A DNA stretch of 64,000 nt from Heterohyrax brucei (GCA_028571685.1 CM053158.1:54776001-54840000), one strand, 5' to 3'. Counted from the stretch's first letter, positions 11,119 to 22,616 are shown. Numbers and translations are program-made. The notes: generated from the letters alone by a model not told the origin.

Positions 11119-11640
11119 GTGGATCGGCGCATCCCGTTGGCAGTCATGCTCTTTCTCACTGACCCTATACCTGACCACGAGAATGTCCTTCTCCAGGAAC
11201 CAGTCCCTCCTGATAACATACCTAAAATAAGAAAGATGGAATCACAGCATTCTGGCTTCCAACAAGCACTCTGGTTATACTTCTTCTGAGACAGCTTTGT
11301 TTGTGCTCTGGCAGTCCATGTTATATTCAGTACTCTGTGCCCAAACCATCATTCAAAGACATCAGTTCTTCTCCAGTCTTCTGTATTTGTTGCCCAGCTT
11401 TTGCATGCACATGAGGCAATTGAAAATACCATGACCTGAGTCAGGTGCACCTTAGTCCTCAAAGCAACATCTTGGCTTTTGAAGCCCTTTACAGTGGCCT
11501 TTTGCAGGAAATTTGCCCAATGCTGTACGTCATTTGATTTCTTAATTGCTGCTTCCATGGGTCTTGATTGTGGATCTAAGTAAAATTAAATCCTTGACAG
11601 CTTCAGTATTTTCTCTATGTATCAAGATGTCCAACAGTTA
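11119..11640 (-). mobile_element. RTE LINE fragment, antisense
   Basis: Antisense RTE ORF 3' part: 'gtccttctccaggaaccagt', 'ttgcccagcttttgcatgca', 'gaccttagtcctcaa'-like block, 'gcttccatgggtcttgattg'. It corresponds to the region found in sense at 31070-31590 and 36530-36960. Confidence 0.75.
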
Positions 11641-12590
11641 GATCTAGTGATATGTATTTGGTGTATGAATACTACACAGTATTGTGCTTGAGCCAGCATA
11701 GACCAGCTCATGTGAGCCAATTCACACATCTGTTCCCAACTCCATGTTCTATGACATCATATTGGTAGACTGAAATGAACCACACTGGGAATGTTTATAT
11801 CATGCACGTCAGTAATTGCTATAAATCAGAGTTCCCTCCACCCTCACCTCTAGCTGTTTGCAAAGTATTTGCATCTCCCAGCACAGTACTGGGTTTAGGT
11901 GAGGTTGCATCTTCAATGCCTGACATCATAAGGCAGCTGATGCTGTCCCACCCAGTGGTGACTGATGTCTTATCACTTTGTTATAAGATGATGTCTGTTA
12001 GGGTTTCCCATTGGAAGGTTACCATTTTCCCCTTGTAATTCTTAAGTGACCTGTTGGGGGAGAGTTTGAAATTATGTGCATAGGCTGTCCTATTTCTCAT
12101 CAAACTTTCACTCAGTTGTTTTCATTTAGTGAAGATTATTGCCCGAATTGATTAGTACTATGATAGTTGCAAGATAGTAATTTTCTTTTTTCATTCTTTC
12201 TACACTTACTTGATTTTATTCTACAAGTTAATTTTTTATAGGCTTAACCTTCAAACAGGTAGATAATTAGTAATAGATTGAGAAAGAAACAGTTCTGCCA
12301 AAATTGTGCCAAGCATTTCTAAATTCAAAGTATTTTTAACAAAGCTGCTATAGTACAGGTTAAATTTCCAAGCAGTAGAGCACTCACACATATAGAAAAA
12401 GCATGGACAGTCTTTAGAAGTAGTTCTCCCATTCTGAGACTATATGTTTAATGTTACAGTATAGTCCAGCAAACAGTGGTAATGGTTCTGCTTGATTCCA
12501 GTTTTTGCCAAAAGCATGCCTTTGGAGTAGCCCTGGTGAACAGTGTGCACAGGAGTCACAGAAAGTTCCCTAGTGCGTGGAAAAGGGATG
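11641..12590. other. intron without recognised features
   Basis: AT-rich intronic sequence. No element, exon or RNA gene could be supported by eye. Confidence 0.4.
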
Positions 12591-12594
12591 CACA

Positions 12595-12735
12595 CTAGAC
12601 TAGGAGTCCAGAGTCACCTTGGGCTGGTATCTACCATGTGATTGGGCAAACATCTTCACCTCCCAGAGCCTTAGTGACATCATCTGTAAAATAATAGGAG
12701 TCATACTCCACTAAGATACCTTTTAAGTTCTAAAA
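12595..12735 (+). repeat. MIR
   Basis: 'gactaggagtccagagtcac', 'tcttcacctcccagagcctt' and 'catctgtaaaataatagga' occur in MIR order. Confidence 0.7.
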
Positions 12736-13177
12736 CTTTATTTCTCTTCCTTTGCTTGACAGTCAGATCCTAGAATTCACTTCATTAGCATGGTGCCCTA
12801 ATCAACAAGCCCAGGACCAAAATAAGATGGAGCCTGAACCTAATGACCAGTGAGTGGATTCCTAACCCAGCAGAATTAGCTCTGAGGGTTTAGCGCAAAC
12901 ACTCGACATTCTTGCATATTACCATTGCACATTCAGCCACATCGTCTGACTCACATCTCTGGTTCTCTTTGACAGTCACAGAAACCTACTGGAGGATCCC
13001 ATTACTGTTCTCTCTGAGGAGATCGCTCTCAGGTGTTTGCTTGCCCAGTACCTCTAAGGTTACCTGTGTTGCCATGGTTGTAAGGAAAAGAGATATTCCA
13101 TCTTAGCAGCGACTGCAGTTTCTAAGGAACTTTTATATGTCAAACATGAAATTCTGGAGTTCCTGTAAACAAATGAG

Positions 13178-13333
13178 CAGCACTGCCATTGAGTCCATCA
13201 TCCTCAGACAAACCCTATAGGACCGAGTAGAACTGCACACAGATGGTGTCCAAGTTGCAGCTGGCTAGTGGATTTCAACCACCACCCTTTTCTTTAGCAG
13301 CCAAGCTCTTAACCACTGTGCTGCCAGGGCTCT
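13178..13333 (-). mobile_element. AfroSINE
   Basis: Reverse copy: 'cactgccattgagtccatca', 'aggaccgagtagaactgcac', 'ttaaccactgtgctgccagg'. Confidence 0.8.
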
Positions 13334-15340
13334 GTGAAATTCTGAAGTTCTTCTTTGAAGTCTTAGTTAAATTTTGCCACGTGAAGTTACTGAAATTTAA
13401 CAAATTGTACTGTTGTGGTTGATGCATGGTTTGGTGAATACATGGACAAGTCAACTAATGTTGGCAATCAGTATTAGACATCAAAATATGTTGCCTTGTA
13501 TTTCTGGAACAGTAGTTGTTAACTGGAGAGTGAGGTGAGGACTGAGGGGCCTACAAGAATAGAAGACTTTGCCAAACAATACATTCTTTTCTGTACCCAA
13601 ACAAAATTATGATAAGCTCCACCCCTGCATTCCCATGTAACACCCTCCTGTACCACTATTGTGTTGAGGCCCTTAGCGAGATGGAAAAGTCCCCCAGGTG
13701 TATTGGGTGTTTGCCTTCCTACTCTTCTGGGGCCATCTCAGCCTGGTACCTTGCATGCTTCAGCTCCTTGTTTCAGCATTTTTAATATTTAATGACCCTT
13801 CTAAGGTAGAGAATTATTTGGCAAGTTCCGTACACGTATCTGCTTTAGGTCTTTTTATCTGTCTGGCTGACCCTGCATTTGGTCAATTGAAAAGTCAGTG
13901 TCTGAAATAGTGTTCAGGTGACTCACCTCAAGCTCTAAGGAAGCCGAGGGGGTGGGGTGGTGCGGTGTCAGCGGAGCCGGCAGTAAGTTTCAATGGTTTC
14001 TTTTTGTTTTTTTCAGTTTTCAATACTTTTTTAATTTAGCATTTTCTCTAAGATTTTCAAAACAACAAATTGGACTTGAACTTTGGAGTTCGGGCCCAAA
14101 TTCAAACTGGAAGAGGTTTTTGAGTGCCTCTCTTAGCCCCAGCTCCCTCTCCATAAATTTCTTTTTCTTTGAGCTTCAGGAATGTATCCTTTCGAAAATT
14201 TAATCTTGATCAACACCCACCTCACCTGGTGGATTAAGGGCCTCGTCATCTTTCAGCAGATTCGAAAACCACTGTGTCTTGCCTGAAAGACAGAGGGCAA
14301 TTGATTGCTGCAATCAACTTGCCTTCTCTTTGATTTTATAATCTGTTTCTAGAGATTATAGGCGAGCTTTGAATTCCAAGGCTCTGGGGGCTGTCAGCCC
14401 TTGAAGCCAAAAACTTGGAAGCAGATCCTAAGCCTCAGGTTTCACAAGAGATGCCTGTATGTCAGGGGATGAAATTCATTTGTTTTTCATTCCTTAGCAT
14501 AGGTGAAACAGGAATAATTATCACTGCTGATGTCGTCTTGCCCTGGGTTGCTTGCTTATTTTATATTATGACTTTTAAAAGAATGATCATAGTAGTTTGT
14601 TTTTAAGCACCCCAAGCACATCACTTGGAAACCAAAATGAAAAGTATAATCCTTTCAGAAATCCTCTCTGAGTGCCACCACTTCTGTAAACCTACCTGGT
14701 ACACATGTACTCATAAACTATATAATTATTCTTCATTGATGCACTTGCCCTCACTAGGAAAGTTTCCAGCTAAGATTCAACAGGGAGAAGGGAGGAGAAA
14801 GGAGTACTGTTTCCAAGCCCATGAGTTCTTAAACATTGTTCATTTTCCAGCACTAATTATGTGAGATTTAGGCAAAGAGGGAGTTAGGTGAAACTGTGTT
14901 TGCATACATTAACGCTAACATACTACAAAGAAGATATTTTAAAAATTAAGGATCTCTGTAACACTCATTGTTGAAATATTAAATGATGCAGTAATGGTAT
15001 CCACATATATCACCACACTTAAAGAAATAGATGAAGGCTTAGAGAAGTATTATTGCTAGACACTCCCTGCATGTACTCACCTGTGCATCCAGGCTACTGA
15101 AAAAAAATTTTTTTAAACTAAGGGCTAGAACTCCCATTTTTCTTCTGGGAACTTGAAAGATGAAGAAGAAAAAAAGATGATGCAAAAAATGATAAATTAG
15201 AGCTCCTCAAATTTCAATATAATGGGAGAACACCCACAAGCATGTGTATGTTTGGCAGAGGCTATTTCTACATCAAGCATTTGTATGTGCTGCAAATATG
15301 CCTATGTATATGGTAGGGCACACAGGGGCACTGTTATGAA
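13334..15340. other. 2-kb intron stretch without recognised repeats
   Basis: Largely unique-looking sequence just upstream of the first exons. No open exon with both splice borders was found. 14270-14400 has balanced composition and could be checked for conservation; nothing more can be said from sequence alone. Confidence 0.4.
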
Positions 15341-15349
15341 GACATCCTA

Positions 15350-15955
15350 GCCATAATCAAACACCTCAAGGGACAGAGTCACCAGGCTTGGGGGCTTAGA
15401 ACTAACTGGTCTATCAACTGTGATTTCCACTAGCTGGAGACCAAGAGAACTACATGGTGTCTGGCTACTAATCCAATATGGATCCCAGCAGAAGGTCCTG
15501 GACAGAGTGGGAGAGGGATGTAGATCAAACTTCAGGCTGATTAAGAAAAAGACCAGACTTACTGGCCCTGTAGAGACTGGTGGACCTCGTGAGACTATGG
15601 CCTTGGGATGCTCTACAAACCTGACACTGTACCTACTCCCAGAGATCACTTTTCAGCCCAAATAACAGACAGGACTATAAAGTGAACAGTAACACCCGTG
15701 AAGATCATGCTCCCCAGAACAATCAACCAGATGAGCCGAAAAGGCCAGCGCTGGTCCGAAAACAAAGTTCAGAAGGCAGGAAGTGGACGAAAGCTGGGAA
15801 AACGGAAATGAGGAACTCAGGGAGGAAGTGAGTCGAGCGCTGTCACACTGGGGAATCACAACAAAATGTGTTTGAATTGTTGCAGCAGAAATTAATTTCC
15901 TCTGTAATCTTTCAGCCAAACTACAATGAAACATTCCACAAAAAAATAAATAGAA
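15350..15955 (+). mobile_element. L1 3' UTR (Afrotherian subfamily)
   Basis: 'accaagagaactacatggtg', 'aaagaccagacttactggcc' and 'cagagatcacttttcagccc' are followed by a closing block ending 'tgaaacattccac' and an A-rich run. Non-coding 3' UTR, 5' truncated. Confidence 0.65.
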
Positions 15956-16551
15956 AAACCTTCAATATAAAGAATATTAATATACTGAGCCTTTGTTGTA
16001 ACAGATATTGAAGCCTTCACATTTTAGCTATAATGGTACAAATATTAGCTCAGTAATGTATCATTGACACAGAAGTGGATTTATATTTTTAATAATGTTT
16101 GCATTGTATGCATACAAAAATAAGCATGCCGTACCACAGAAGAAAAAAATTATCTCAGGAAGACACTAACAAACTAATCTTTAAAAATCTGTAGGGTTTA
16201 CAAATGAACTTGGAGAGATAAAAATTATTCATTGAGAAGTTGTTTGAATTTTCAGCCTCAGAGTCCATATTCCAGCTTTCTAAACAAAATATTACAGCTT
16301 TCTAAACAAAATTTCCCAAAGCCAATTAAAGTGTGTGCATGTGCACAGAGAGAGAGAGAGAAAGAGACACTGAGGCTTTCCCTTAACCCTCCTTTCCGCT
16401 CTCCACCCCCTCTTTACCCTGCAATGGTACGATCTGCCGTTTGATGATAAACTGGAGGTGCCAAGCTGTGACAGCTTCCCGAACTCCACAGCCTTTCACT
16501 GCAGTCTGGGGCAGCCCTGTGCTCAGTGACGGTTTGCTTTTCCACCCACAG
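15956..16551. other. intron upstream of the first exon
   Basis: AT-rich. It includes a near-duplicated 22-nt motif at 16275-16315 (ttctaaacaaaat twice) and an (AG)n run at 16348-16369. The pyrimidine tract of the acceptor ends at 16551. Confidence 0.5.
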
Positions 16552-16608
16552 GGGCAAATCGAAGTAGACAGCGAAACCATTTTCAAGTTAGCAGCACTCG
16601 TTCTACAG
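16552..16608 (+). CDS. FRMD4B: FRMD4B coding exon, FERM F2 lobe (first exon in window)
   Basis: This 57-nt exon encodes GQIEVDSETIFKLAALVLQ (19 codons, phase 0 at both ends). It is preceded by a pyrimidine-rich acceptor ending cccacag and followed by the donor gtaaga. The peptide matches, from memory, FRMD4B just after the '..LNAKACVHK' end of the F1 lobe; the paralogue FRMD4A reads differently here (DIEVDSEVVFELAAYILQ), so FRMD4B is preferred. It forms the beginning of the helical F2 (acyl-CoA-binding-like) lobe of the FERM domain. FRMD4B binds cytohesin/GRP1 and acts at cell junctions, recruiting Par3 and Arf6 regulators (family knowledge). The preceding exon is not in the window, so the start codon and promoter are outside it. 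The next exon begins 0.8 kb downstream. Confidence 0.93.
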
Positions 16609-17420
16609 GTAAGAATTTACAAACTTCATTTCCCAGACTTTTTTTGTTGGTTGGTTTTGTTAACTGCAACTCTGAAACTTGCTTGAGTCAGTGGCTAGTA
16701 GATTTTTAAGCGAGTTGGTTGTGTGCTAATGAACAGTGTGAGCCACTGTTTTCTGCTTTGGCCACAGTTTGCAAGAGCTGTAGTGTGATACTGTGTGTTT
16801 CAGCAACACATGAAATTTAGAGCTCTCCAAGGGAAAAAGAGTTAAGCCATATTCCTGGGAAAGACCTTCTGGGTTACTTGAATTTTGGAGGTAACAGCTG
16901 TTATAACAGTTGTAATTTACATTTAAATTTAGTAACTTTGGATTTGACTGCTTTGAGGTTGAGCAGAAGAAGTCTTTAATTTTTAAAGGCACCAGTGTTG
17001 AAAAACAAAGCCTATTTCTGTGCTGATTTAAAAGTCAAGAGAAAATGAATAGTGTATATTGATTTACCTGTGGTTGTGGTTTAAAAGATCTGTGTACAAT
17101 CTTTAAGAGAAAAAAAAAGCCACTTGAATAGAGAATCATTTATCATGTGACCTTTGAAAAATAAAAGGAGAAATAATCATTTGTGCTGTTTGAGCTTTAT
17201 TTGTCTCTTCCAGAAAGAATAAGAAATATTTTGTGAATACTAGCCTTTTCTGATGAATGCCATGTTCTTCTCATAGCCATAGGGAGAGAGGAATGCTTAC
17301 ATTAAAATGAGAACGTTCTTCCAAACAAAACTTGGAGACTTTAAAGATCGAAAGTAAAATTCATTGAGTTTGGCATAAATACATATTGATTATGTATCTT
17401 TGTTTTTGTCTTTTGTCCAG
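16609..17420. other. FRMD4B intron (0.8 kb)
   Basis: The intron between the exons at 16552 and 17421. No repeat was recognised. It ends with the pyrimidine-rich tttttgtcttttgtccag. Confidence 0.7.
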
Positions 17421-17443
17421 GAAGCCAAAGGGGACTATACCAG
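17421..17443 (+). CDS. FRMD4B: FRMD4B 23-nt microexon, FERM F2 lobe
   Basis: This very short exon encodes EAKGDYT plus two bases (AG) of a split serine codon. The acceptor is ttttgtccag and the donor is gtaatg, the weakest donor of the six exons. It continues directly from the exon at 16552-16608 (..LVLQ|EAKGDYT) and its split codon is completed by the T at 49783 to give the FRMD4B series YTSDENARKD. At 23 nt it is a microexon and not a multiple of three, so skipping it would shift the frame of everything downstream. It is followed by the 32.3-kb intron that dominates the window. The identification rests on the conserved peptide and phase continuity across both junctions. Confidence 0.9.
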
Positions 17444-18750
17444 GTAATGATTCTTTTTTTGACATTGCTGTGCTATATAACTATAGCTGAATTATTGAAT
17501 GCTGTTAGTTGGAGTAACAGTGGGGGCAAAATCAGAAGAAAATAAATCCCGGGGCAGGGTACTGAGATCTCGCCCTTCTTCAAACAGAACCAGTTCTTTT
17601 TGTGAACAAATCTGGGAAGGATGCTTTCTTACAATTTTTCAAGCCAGAGTGACAATGAATGGTAATCAGAAACCTTCCAAGTTCTATTTACCCTCATCTG
17701 TTAGCAAGATGAAGAAATAAAGCTTTGGTAGTCTGTGCAGATTTTTTTGTTTTGTTTTTAATTTTGTAATAACCTTGTGTTTGAAGAGTTATAACATATG
17801 CACAAAACGATTAAATCCATCAGCTGCTTAGTTAAGGGATTAATAGGGGGCTTTCTTTTTGCAGCTGCCTGGAGGGGCCTCACCCTTCGTACACTTGACC
17901 TGACAGTTATATTGTTACTGGGAGACACTGGCTGGCTCTCACTGCAGGACTGGCCGCAGCCAGCTCAGAGTGTTTACATTTGAATTTACCCTCTACCTGC
18001 TCCACTCAGTCCCTTCAGTGCAATAATTGTAGCTGGAGTAAAAAACTGTTAAAGGGGGAGGCTAGGCTTCCTAGGAGAAACAGTTCCCAGGCCAGTGACC
18101 CATTCAGAAGCCTCTCCTCTGTCACGTTAATGTTAGACTCCTGCTAAACCTTACCAGTAGATTATTTACAGATCACCTAGTACCCCTTCCTTGCCAAGTC
18201 CTTTGAAAAGTGTGCTCCTTAACGGACTGATAGTGAAAGAATGCCTTCCAAGCTTGAAAACATTCAGTCCCTGTGTGAACTTCCCTTCAGAAACTCCAAA
18301 CACCCTCCATCCTCATCTGCCTACTCAATTTGGTAGAAGGCAAAGGATTCCTCCTTACACGCCAGCGTCTACCCACAGCATTCCCCACTAGGTTCATCTC
18401 ATACCCAAAATAACTTCTTTTTTTTGAGGTAGGAAAGATGCTCTACAGGAATCATAGAAATCAATTAACACCAGTATTTTTTAACAATAAAGAGAAACTG
18501 TCTGGCGGGTGGGAAGATCACTTCGCTTCTAGATCGTTAGCAAACAGCAGCAAAAGCTGCTGAATCCCTCACTGTTGTCTTCCTAGAGGAGCCACATTGC
18601 CCAGGAGATCAGACATGTGAGGAATGCCATCGTTTGTGGGGGTGAGTCTGAAATAGATTTACAAACGAGAGCCCCAGGGTCAAGAGCACACACTCTGCCG
18701 TCTGTGGGTTGCTAAGTTTCCCTCCTTCACTTTCTCCCATGGAATATCAG
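17444..18750. other. start of the 32-kb FRMD4B intron, no recognised features
   Basis: Unique-looking intronic sequence before the first SINE. Several pyrimidine tracts occur, but no exon-like segment with matching borders was supported. Confidence 0.4.
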
Positions 18751-18754
18751 TCAA

Positions 18755-18815
18755 GCACGTGACTGGTCACCCTCTGAGCCTCGATTTCAGCATCAGTGAA
18801 CTGAGACCTACCTTA
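18755..18815 (+). repeat. MIR fragment
   Basis: 'gtgactggtcaccctctgag' and 'ctcgatttcagcatcagtga' are the MIR core. It is interrupted by the following SINE. Confidence 0.45.
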
Positions 18816-18819
18816 CATC

Positions 18820-18990
18820 ATTATTGTTCTTCGCTGCTGTGGAATCGGTCCCTGCCTCACGGCAACCTTGTGCACAACCGGATTGAACTATTGAGATCCA
18901 CAGGGTTTTCGCTGGCTGATTTTCAGAAGGAGCTCCCCAGGCTTTTCCTCCTAGTCTTTCTTAGTGTAGAAGTGCCAGTGAAACCTATTT
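18820..18990 (-). mobile_element. AfroSINE long variant
   Basis: Reverse copy: 'gctgctgtggaatcggtccc', 'cacggcaaccttgtgcacaa', 'ttcgctggctgattttcaga'. The 5' (tRNA-like) part is mostly lost. Confidence 0.6.
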
Positions 18991-19148
18991 AGCATTGTAG
19001 CAACAGGCTTGCTCCCACTGACTGATGGGTGGTAAATACATAAGAGGTACGTTGGCCAGGAACTAAATCACTATCTTCCTCATCAAAGGCTAGAATTCCG
19101 CAACTGTACCACCCCTGCCCTCTTAATACAACTGTAGTTAGAGTTGAA

Positions 19149-19338
19149 GAAGCCCTGAGGATTCAATGGGTAGAGCTCTGAGCTGCTAATTCAGAGGTCA
19201 GTGGTTCTAACACAGCAGGAGTTCCGTGGGAGAAAGACCTAGTGATCTGCTCAAAGATTACAGTTGGAAACTCTGTGGGGAGCTCCGTTCTGTCCTTTAG
19301 TATCCATGTCCTCACTGTGAGTCAGAATTGACACTTGA
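19149..19338 (+). mobile_element. AfroSINE long variant
   Basis: 'gaagccctgaggattcaatg', 'gagctgctaattcagaggtc' and the tail 'ctgtgagtcagaattgacac' are in order. Confidence 0.75.
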
Positions 19339-19339
19339 G

Positions 19340-19795
19340 GGTATCCAAAAATTAAATAAGAGTTAAATAAATGTCAACATTGCCCAAGGGATGTATCAGG
19401 GATACAGCAAGCTCTCCCTAGATTTTGGCTATTAATGTTTGTTATATGAGGCATGCCAGTTAAGTTCACAAGCTCACCCTAGAAAAAGTGCTACATATCT
19501 CATTGCTAAATATCACTACAGTCACTTTCAAAGTAGTCTTGGAAAGCTACACACTGATACTAGTGCCTCGTCCACCCTTCAAAGCTATTGTGGAACTTTT
19601 GCTGGAATGGCCATCAGAGCTGTTGTTGTATTACCCATGATGTCCTCAATGTCATCAAAATGTCTTCCTTTCAATATTTCTTTTCTCTTTGGGTAAAGCA
19701 AAAAGTCACTGGGGCCCAGATCAGGTGAGGAGGGAGGGTGTTCCAATACAGTTATTTGTTTACTGGCTAAACGGTCTCTTATAGACAACTATACA
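19340..19795 (-). mobile_element. mariner DNA transposon fossil (transposase C-terminal part)
   Basis: On the minus strand, 19585-19788 is open for 67 codons and contains HPPSSPDLGPSDFLLYPKRK and GRHFDDIEDI. This is the mariner transposase signature around the last catalytic Asp (SPDL..CDFF..FDDIEDI). The terminal-like 'cagttaagttc' occurs near 19458 and at 19792. The N-terminal half is missing. It was a plain DNA transposon and is now inactive. Confidence 0.75.
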
Positions 19796-19990
19796 GTTAA
19801 GTTCTTGAACTTGACACCATACCACCGTGTGCAAGGGCCATTCCAGAAAGAGTTCCAAAATTGCTTTGAAAAGTGAAATAGTCACTGGCATCAGTGCATA
19901 GCTTCCCATGGGGAGTACTTCAAAGGTGATGGTAATGATATTCAACAATGAGGTGTGCAGCATGTAGAACAATTAGGTTTGTGTAATTAT
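19796..19990 (+). mobile_element. second mariner fragment, inverted
   Basis: In sense orientation it repeats the transposase C-terminal end: 'ggccattccagaaagagttc', 'catcagtgcatagcttccca' and 'gatattcaacaatgaggtgt' mirror the antisense 19500-19610. It forms an inverted pair with the preceding copy. Confidence 0.65.
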
Positions 19991-20231
19991 TGTAGTATCA
20001 TTATTGTACATACCAGCCTGTCTTATCTCCTGCCTACCTCTGGAAAGACTTCTGAGACTAAGCGGAGCCTAATGTGCTGGGGAAAAGAATAGAAAGAGAA
20101 GATAACTTTATACCTTCCTTAAGGAAGACTCCTTGACTGCAGTGAAAGAAAGTATAGAAGGGGCCTGTCCTTAGTATGCCAGACATTTTTGCTTTAGGAC
20201 TTCAGGTTCAGTGAATTAGTCTAGTCTAGCC

Positions 20232-20388
20232 AACCCTAATCCTGGTGGCATAGTAGTTAAGTGTTACATCTGCTAACCCAAAGGTTGGCTGTTCAGGTTC
20301 ACAAAGTGCAAAAATCTCTGGAGCAGTTCTGCTCTTCCCTGTAGGGTCTCTATGAGTTGGAATTGACTCGGTGACTCTGGGTTTGGTT
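20232..20388 (+). mobile_element. AfroSINE
   Basis: 'taatcctggtggcatagtag', 'ctgctaacccaaaggttggc' and 'gagttggaattgactcggtg'. Confidence 0.85.
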
Positions 20389-20439
20389 AGCCTAATCCGG
20401 TCCTTTCCCTTAACTTCACCTTCTTCCTGGTTAGACCAT

Positions 20440-20590
20440 GTTGAGGAGTAGAAGGAGCGTGGGAATGGGAGTCAGACGGCAGTGTGACTCTATGAGACTG
20501 AGCCATTCACCCTTTTGAGCCTTGGTTTTCTCATCTGTGAACTGAGTTAATGAAAATAGTGACTATATAGGGTGACTTTAAAGAAGGAAT
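20440..20590 (+). repeat. MIR
   Basis: 'gggagtcagacggcagtgtg', then 'ccttggttttctcatctgtg'. Confidence 0.6.
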
Positions 20591-20879
20591 TAATGAAAGG
20601 GAGACCCTGTAAATTATAAAAATCATAAATTGTTTCACAAACATTAGTTACTGCCAGTGAGGTGAGAGAAATATGGGGAATGTGACCCTTTGTCACCTCA
20701 TTTGTCACCTCATTCATTTATTATGAAATAAGGTTTGGTTCATTGTCACCGCTAGCTTCCCATCTGACCTTCTTCCCTTCTAAACAGAGAGGATATTGTT
20801 TCCTCCAAGATATTGTTATACAAGTCATTACAAAAATCAGGCACAATAAAGATGCCCCAAGGCGATGTAATGCTTAGAG

Positions 20880-21130
20880 CAAATACTCTAGAACAAGGCC
20901 CCCTAAGACCTGCTGCTGTCTAAAGACTATCTGGGCAGCTCCTATCTGGAGACCAGATGAGAGGGCGGAAAGGGACAGGGGCTGGTTGAATGGATACAGG
21001 AAATACAGGATGGAGAGGAAATGTGTGATGTCACATTGTAGGGAGAACGTAAGATCACATAACAGTGGAGGTGTATTTTTTTTTTTTTTTATGAGAACCT
21101 GATTTGGGTTATAAACTTTCACTTAAAACC
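20880..21130 (+). mobile_element. L1 3' UTR end
   Basis: 'gaccagatgagagggcggaa', 'gctggttgaatggatacagg' and 'aaactttcacttaaaaccca', followed by an A-rich tail, match the end of the L1 copy at 30351-30796. Confidence 0.65.
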
Positions 21131-21227
21131 CAATTTTAAAAAAAAGCAAAGAAAATCAGTCAAAATAAAAATACCATGAGACAATGCATATAGTGGTCAG
21201 AGCAAAGATTGGAGAACCAGACCCATT

Positions 21228-21425
21228 AAATGCCTCTGCCAGTCCACTTGATTCCTATTCATAGAGACCCTGTAGGACAGAGTAGAGCTGCCCTGCAAGG
21301 TTTCCAAGGCTGTAATCTTTATGGAAGCAGAGTGACACGTCTTTCTCCCGAGGGTGGCTTGAGGATTTGTACTGTCAACCTTCCAGTTAGCAGTTGAATA
21401 CTGTGCCCCTGAGCCCCTGGGATTC
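21228..21425 (-). mobile_element. AfroSINE long variant
   Basis: 'ggacagagtagagctgccct', 'tctttatggaagcagagtga', then 'ccttccagttagcagttgaa'. Confidence 0.8.
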
Positions 21426-21600
21426 CTCTAGAATCAGGCAGCCTCATTCGCATCACAGGTGTGCCACTTATTAGCTGAGTAATCTTAAACAAATTACTTA
21501 AACCTTCTAAACCACAGTTGCCTCATCTATAAAACAGGTCTTTAATAATGGTACGTACCTCTTAGTATTGCTGTAAGGAACATATCAGTATTTGTAAAGT
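21426..21600 (+). repeat. MIR
   Basis: 'gtgccacttattagctgagt', 'cctcatctataaaacaggtc' and 'ttgctgtaaggaacatatca' form a fairly complete MIR. Confidence 0.75.
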
Positions 21601-21894
21601 GCTTCAGAAATTCCCGCAGTTGCTGCTTTAACCTGTCAGATGGATGGGCATGGCTCGCAACTCCCATGTTGTTACAGTACCAGCTGTTTCTTTTTGCTGC
21701 TGTGAGTAACACTGTGATGCGCATCTTTCTGTATTTGAAGCTGTCTTTATTTTCTTCATGTCACTTGTTAAGTCAGGTTTCTTTAAGTGGGAAGGGCATT
21801 TTTAAGCATAGGGAAATTCCTTGGAGGAGACAAAGGGCGGAAATAGAATGTATGTATGTTTGATGCTGGTAAGCTTAAATTGTAGAAAATGTAT

Positions 21895-22010
21895 TATTTA
21901 ATCCAGTAAATATCTACCAAACACCCCAAATGTGGCAGTGCCAGGCTAGATACTATGGGTGCAAACGTAAAGAAGGCAGGGGCCCTTCCCTGCAGGGAAT
22001 TTGACATTTT
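21895..22010 (+). repeat. ancient L2-like fragment
   Basis: 'aaatatctaccaaacacccc' and 'gcaggggcccttccctgcag' resemble the ancient LINE end at 9440-9650. Tentative. Confidence 0.35.
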
Positions 22011-22475
22011 CTCAAGAGCTACCTCAGTGGCGTCTATGAATTCCACTTTTCCATTGGTTTCCATTAGTAGCTGTAGCTCTTGGTTGGTCTTTAGAACTTC
22101 ACTAAATTGCCTTACTAACGTTAAATGTTGACCGAAAGATATCCCTCAAACACCTGCCTAGACCAGGGCAATGGCCTTTTTCAATTAAAGTAGTGATGTA
22201 ACACCTAGTTCCAAAGGCTGCTCTAATTGATTCCTTGTGAACATACGCCTGTGTCTTGAATTTATTATTTCCAAAGTTGAAATCACCAGCATCCCAGCCT
22301 GCTGGCCAGTGCCTCTCTGACTCCCTGCCCTTGAATTAACATCATTCTCTTGAATCATCTCTAAGGATTTTCCCCTTTCCACCTCCTACCCCTCCAGTCT
22401 CTGTCTCTCAGACATCTCCTCCTTTCCCTTTTCTTTGTTGGATCTCTGGTTTTCTCAGCCCTGATTCTCATTGTA

Positions 22476-22616
22476 GGAACCCTGGTGGCATAGTGGTTAA
22501 GTGCTATGGCTGCTAACCAGAAGGCTGGCAGTTCAGATAGACTGGGCACTCCTGTAGTGGTTCTTCTCTGTCCTATGAGTCAGAATCAACTCAACAGCAG
22601 TGGGTTTGGTTTGTCT
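22476..22616 (+). mobile_element. AfroSINE
   Basis: Near-consensus head 'ggaaccctggtggcatagtg' with A-box, B-box-like 'cagttcag' and tail 'gagtcagaatcaactcaaca'. Confidence 0.9.

Noticed and set aside
10789-11289. 166-codon open frame on the plus strand
   Set aside because: It runs across the junction of a sense and an antisense RTE fragment, so it is a chimeric accident, not a gene.
16348-16369. (AG)n run as a regulatory GAGA-type site
   Set aside because: A simple repeat without supporting context; no basis for a regulatory call.
1-16551. Search for the preceding FRMD4B exon (..FLNAKACVHK)
   Set aside because: Not found in any + frame; it must lie upstream of the window.
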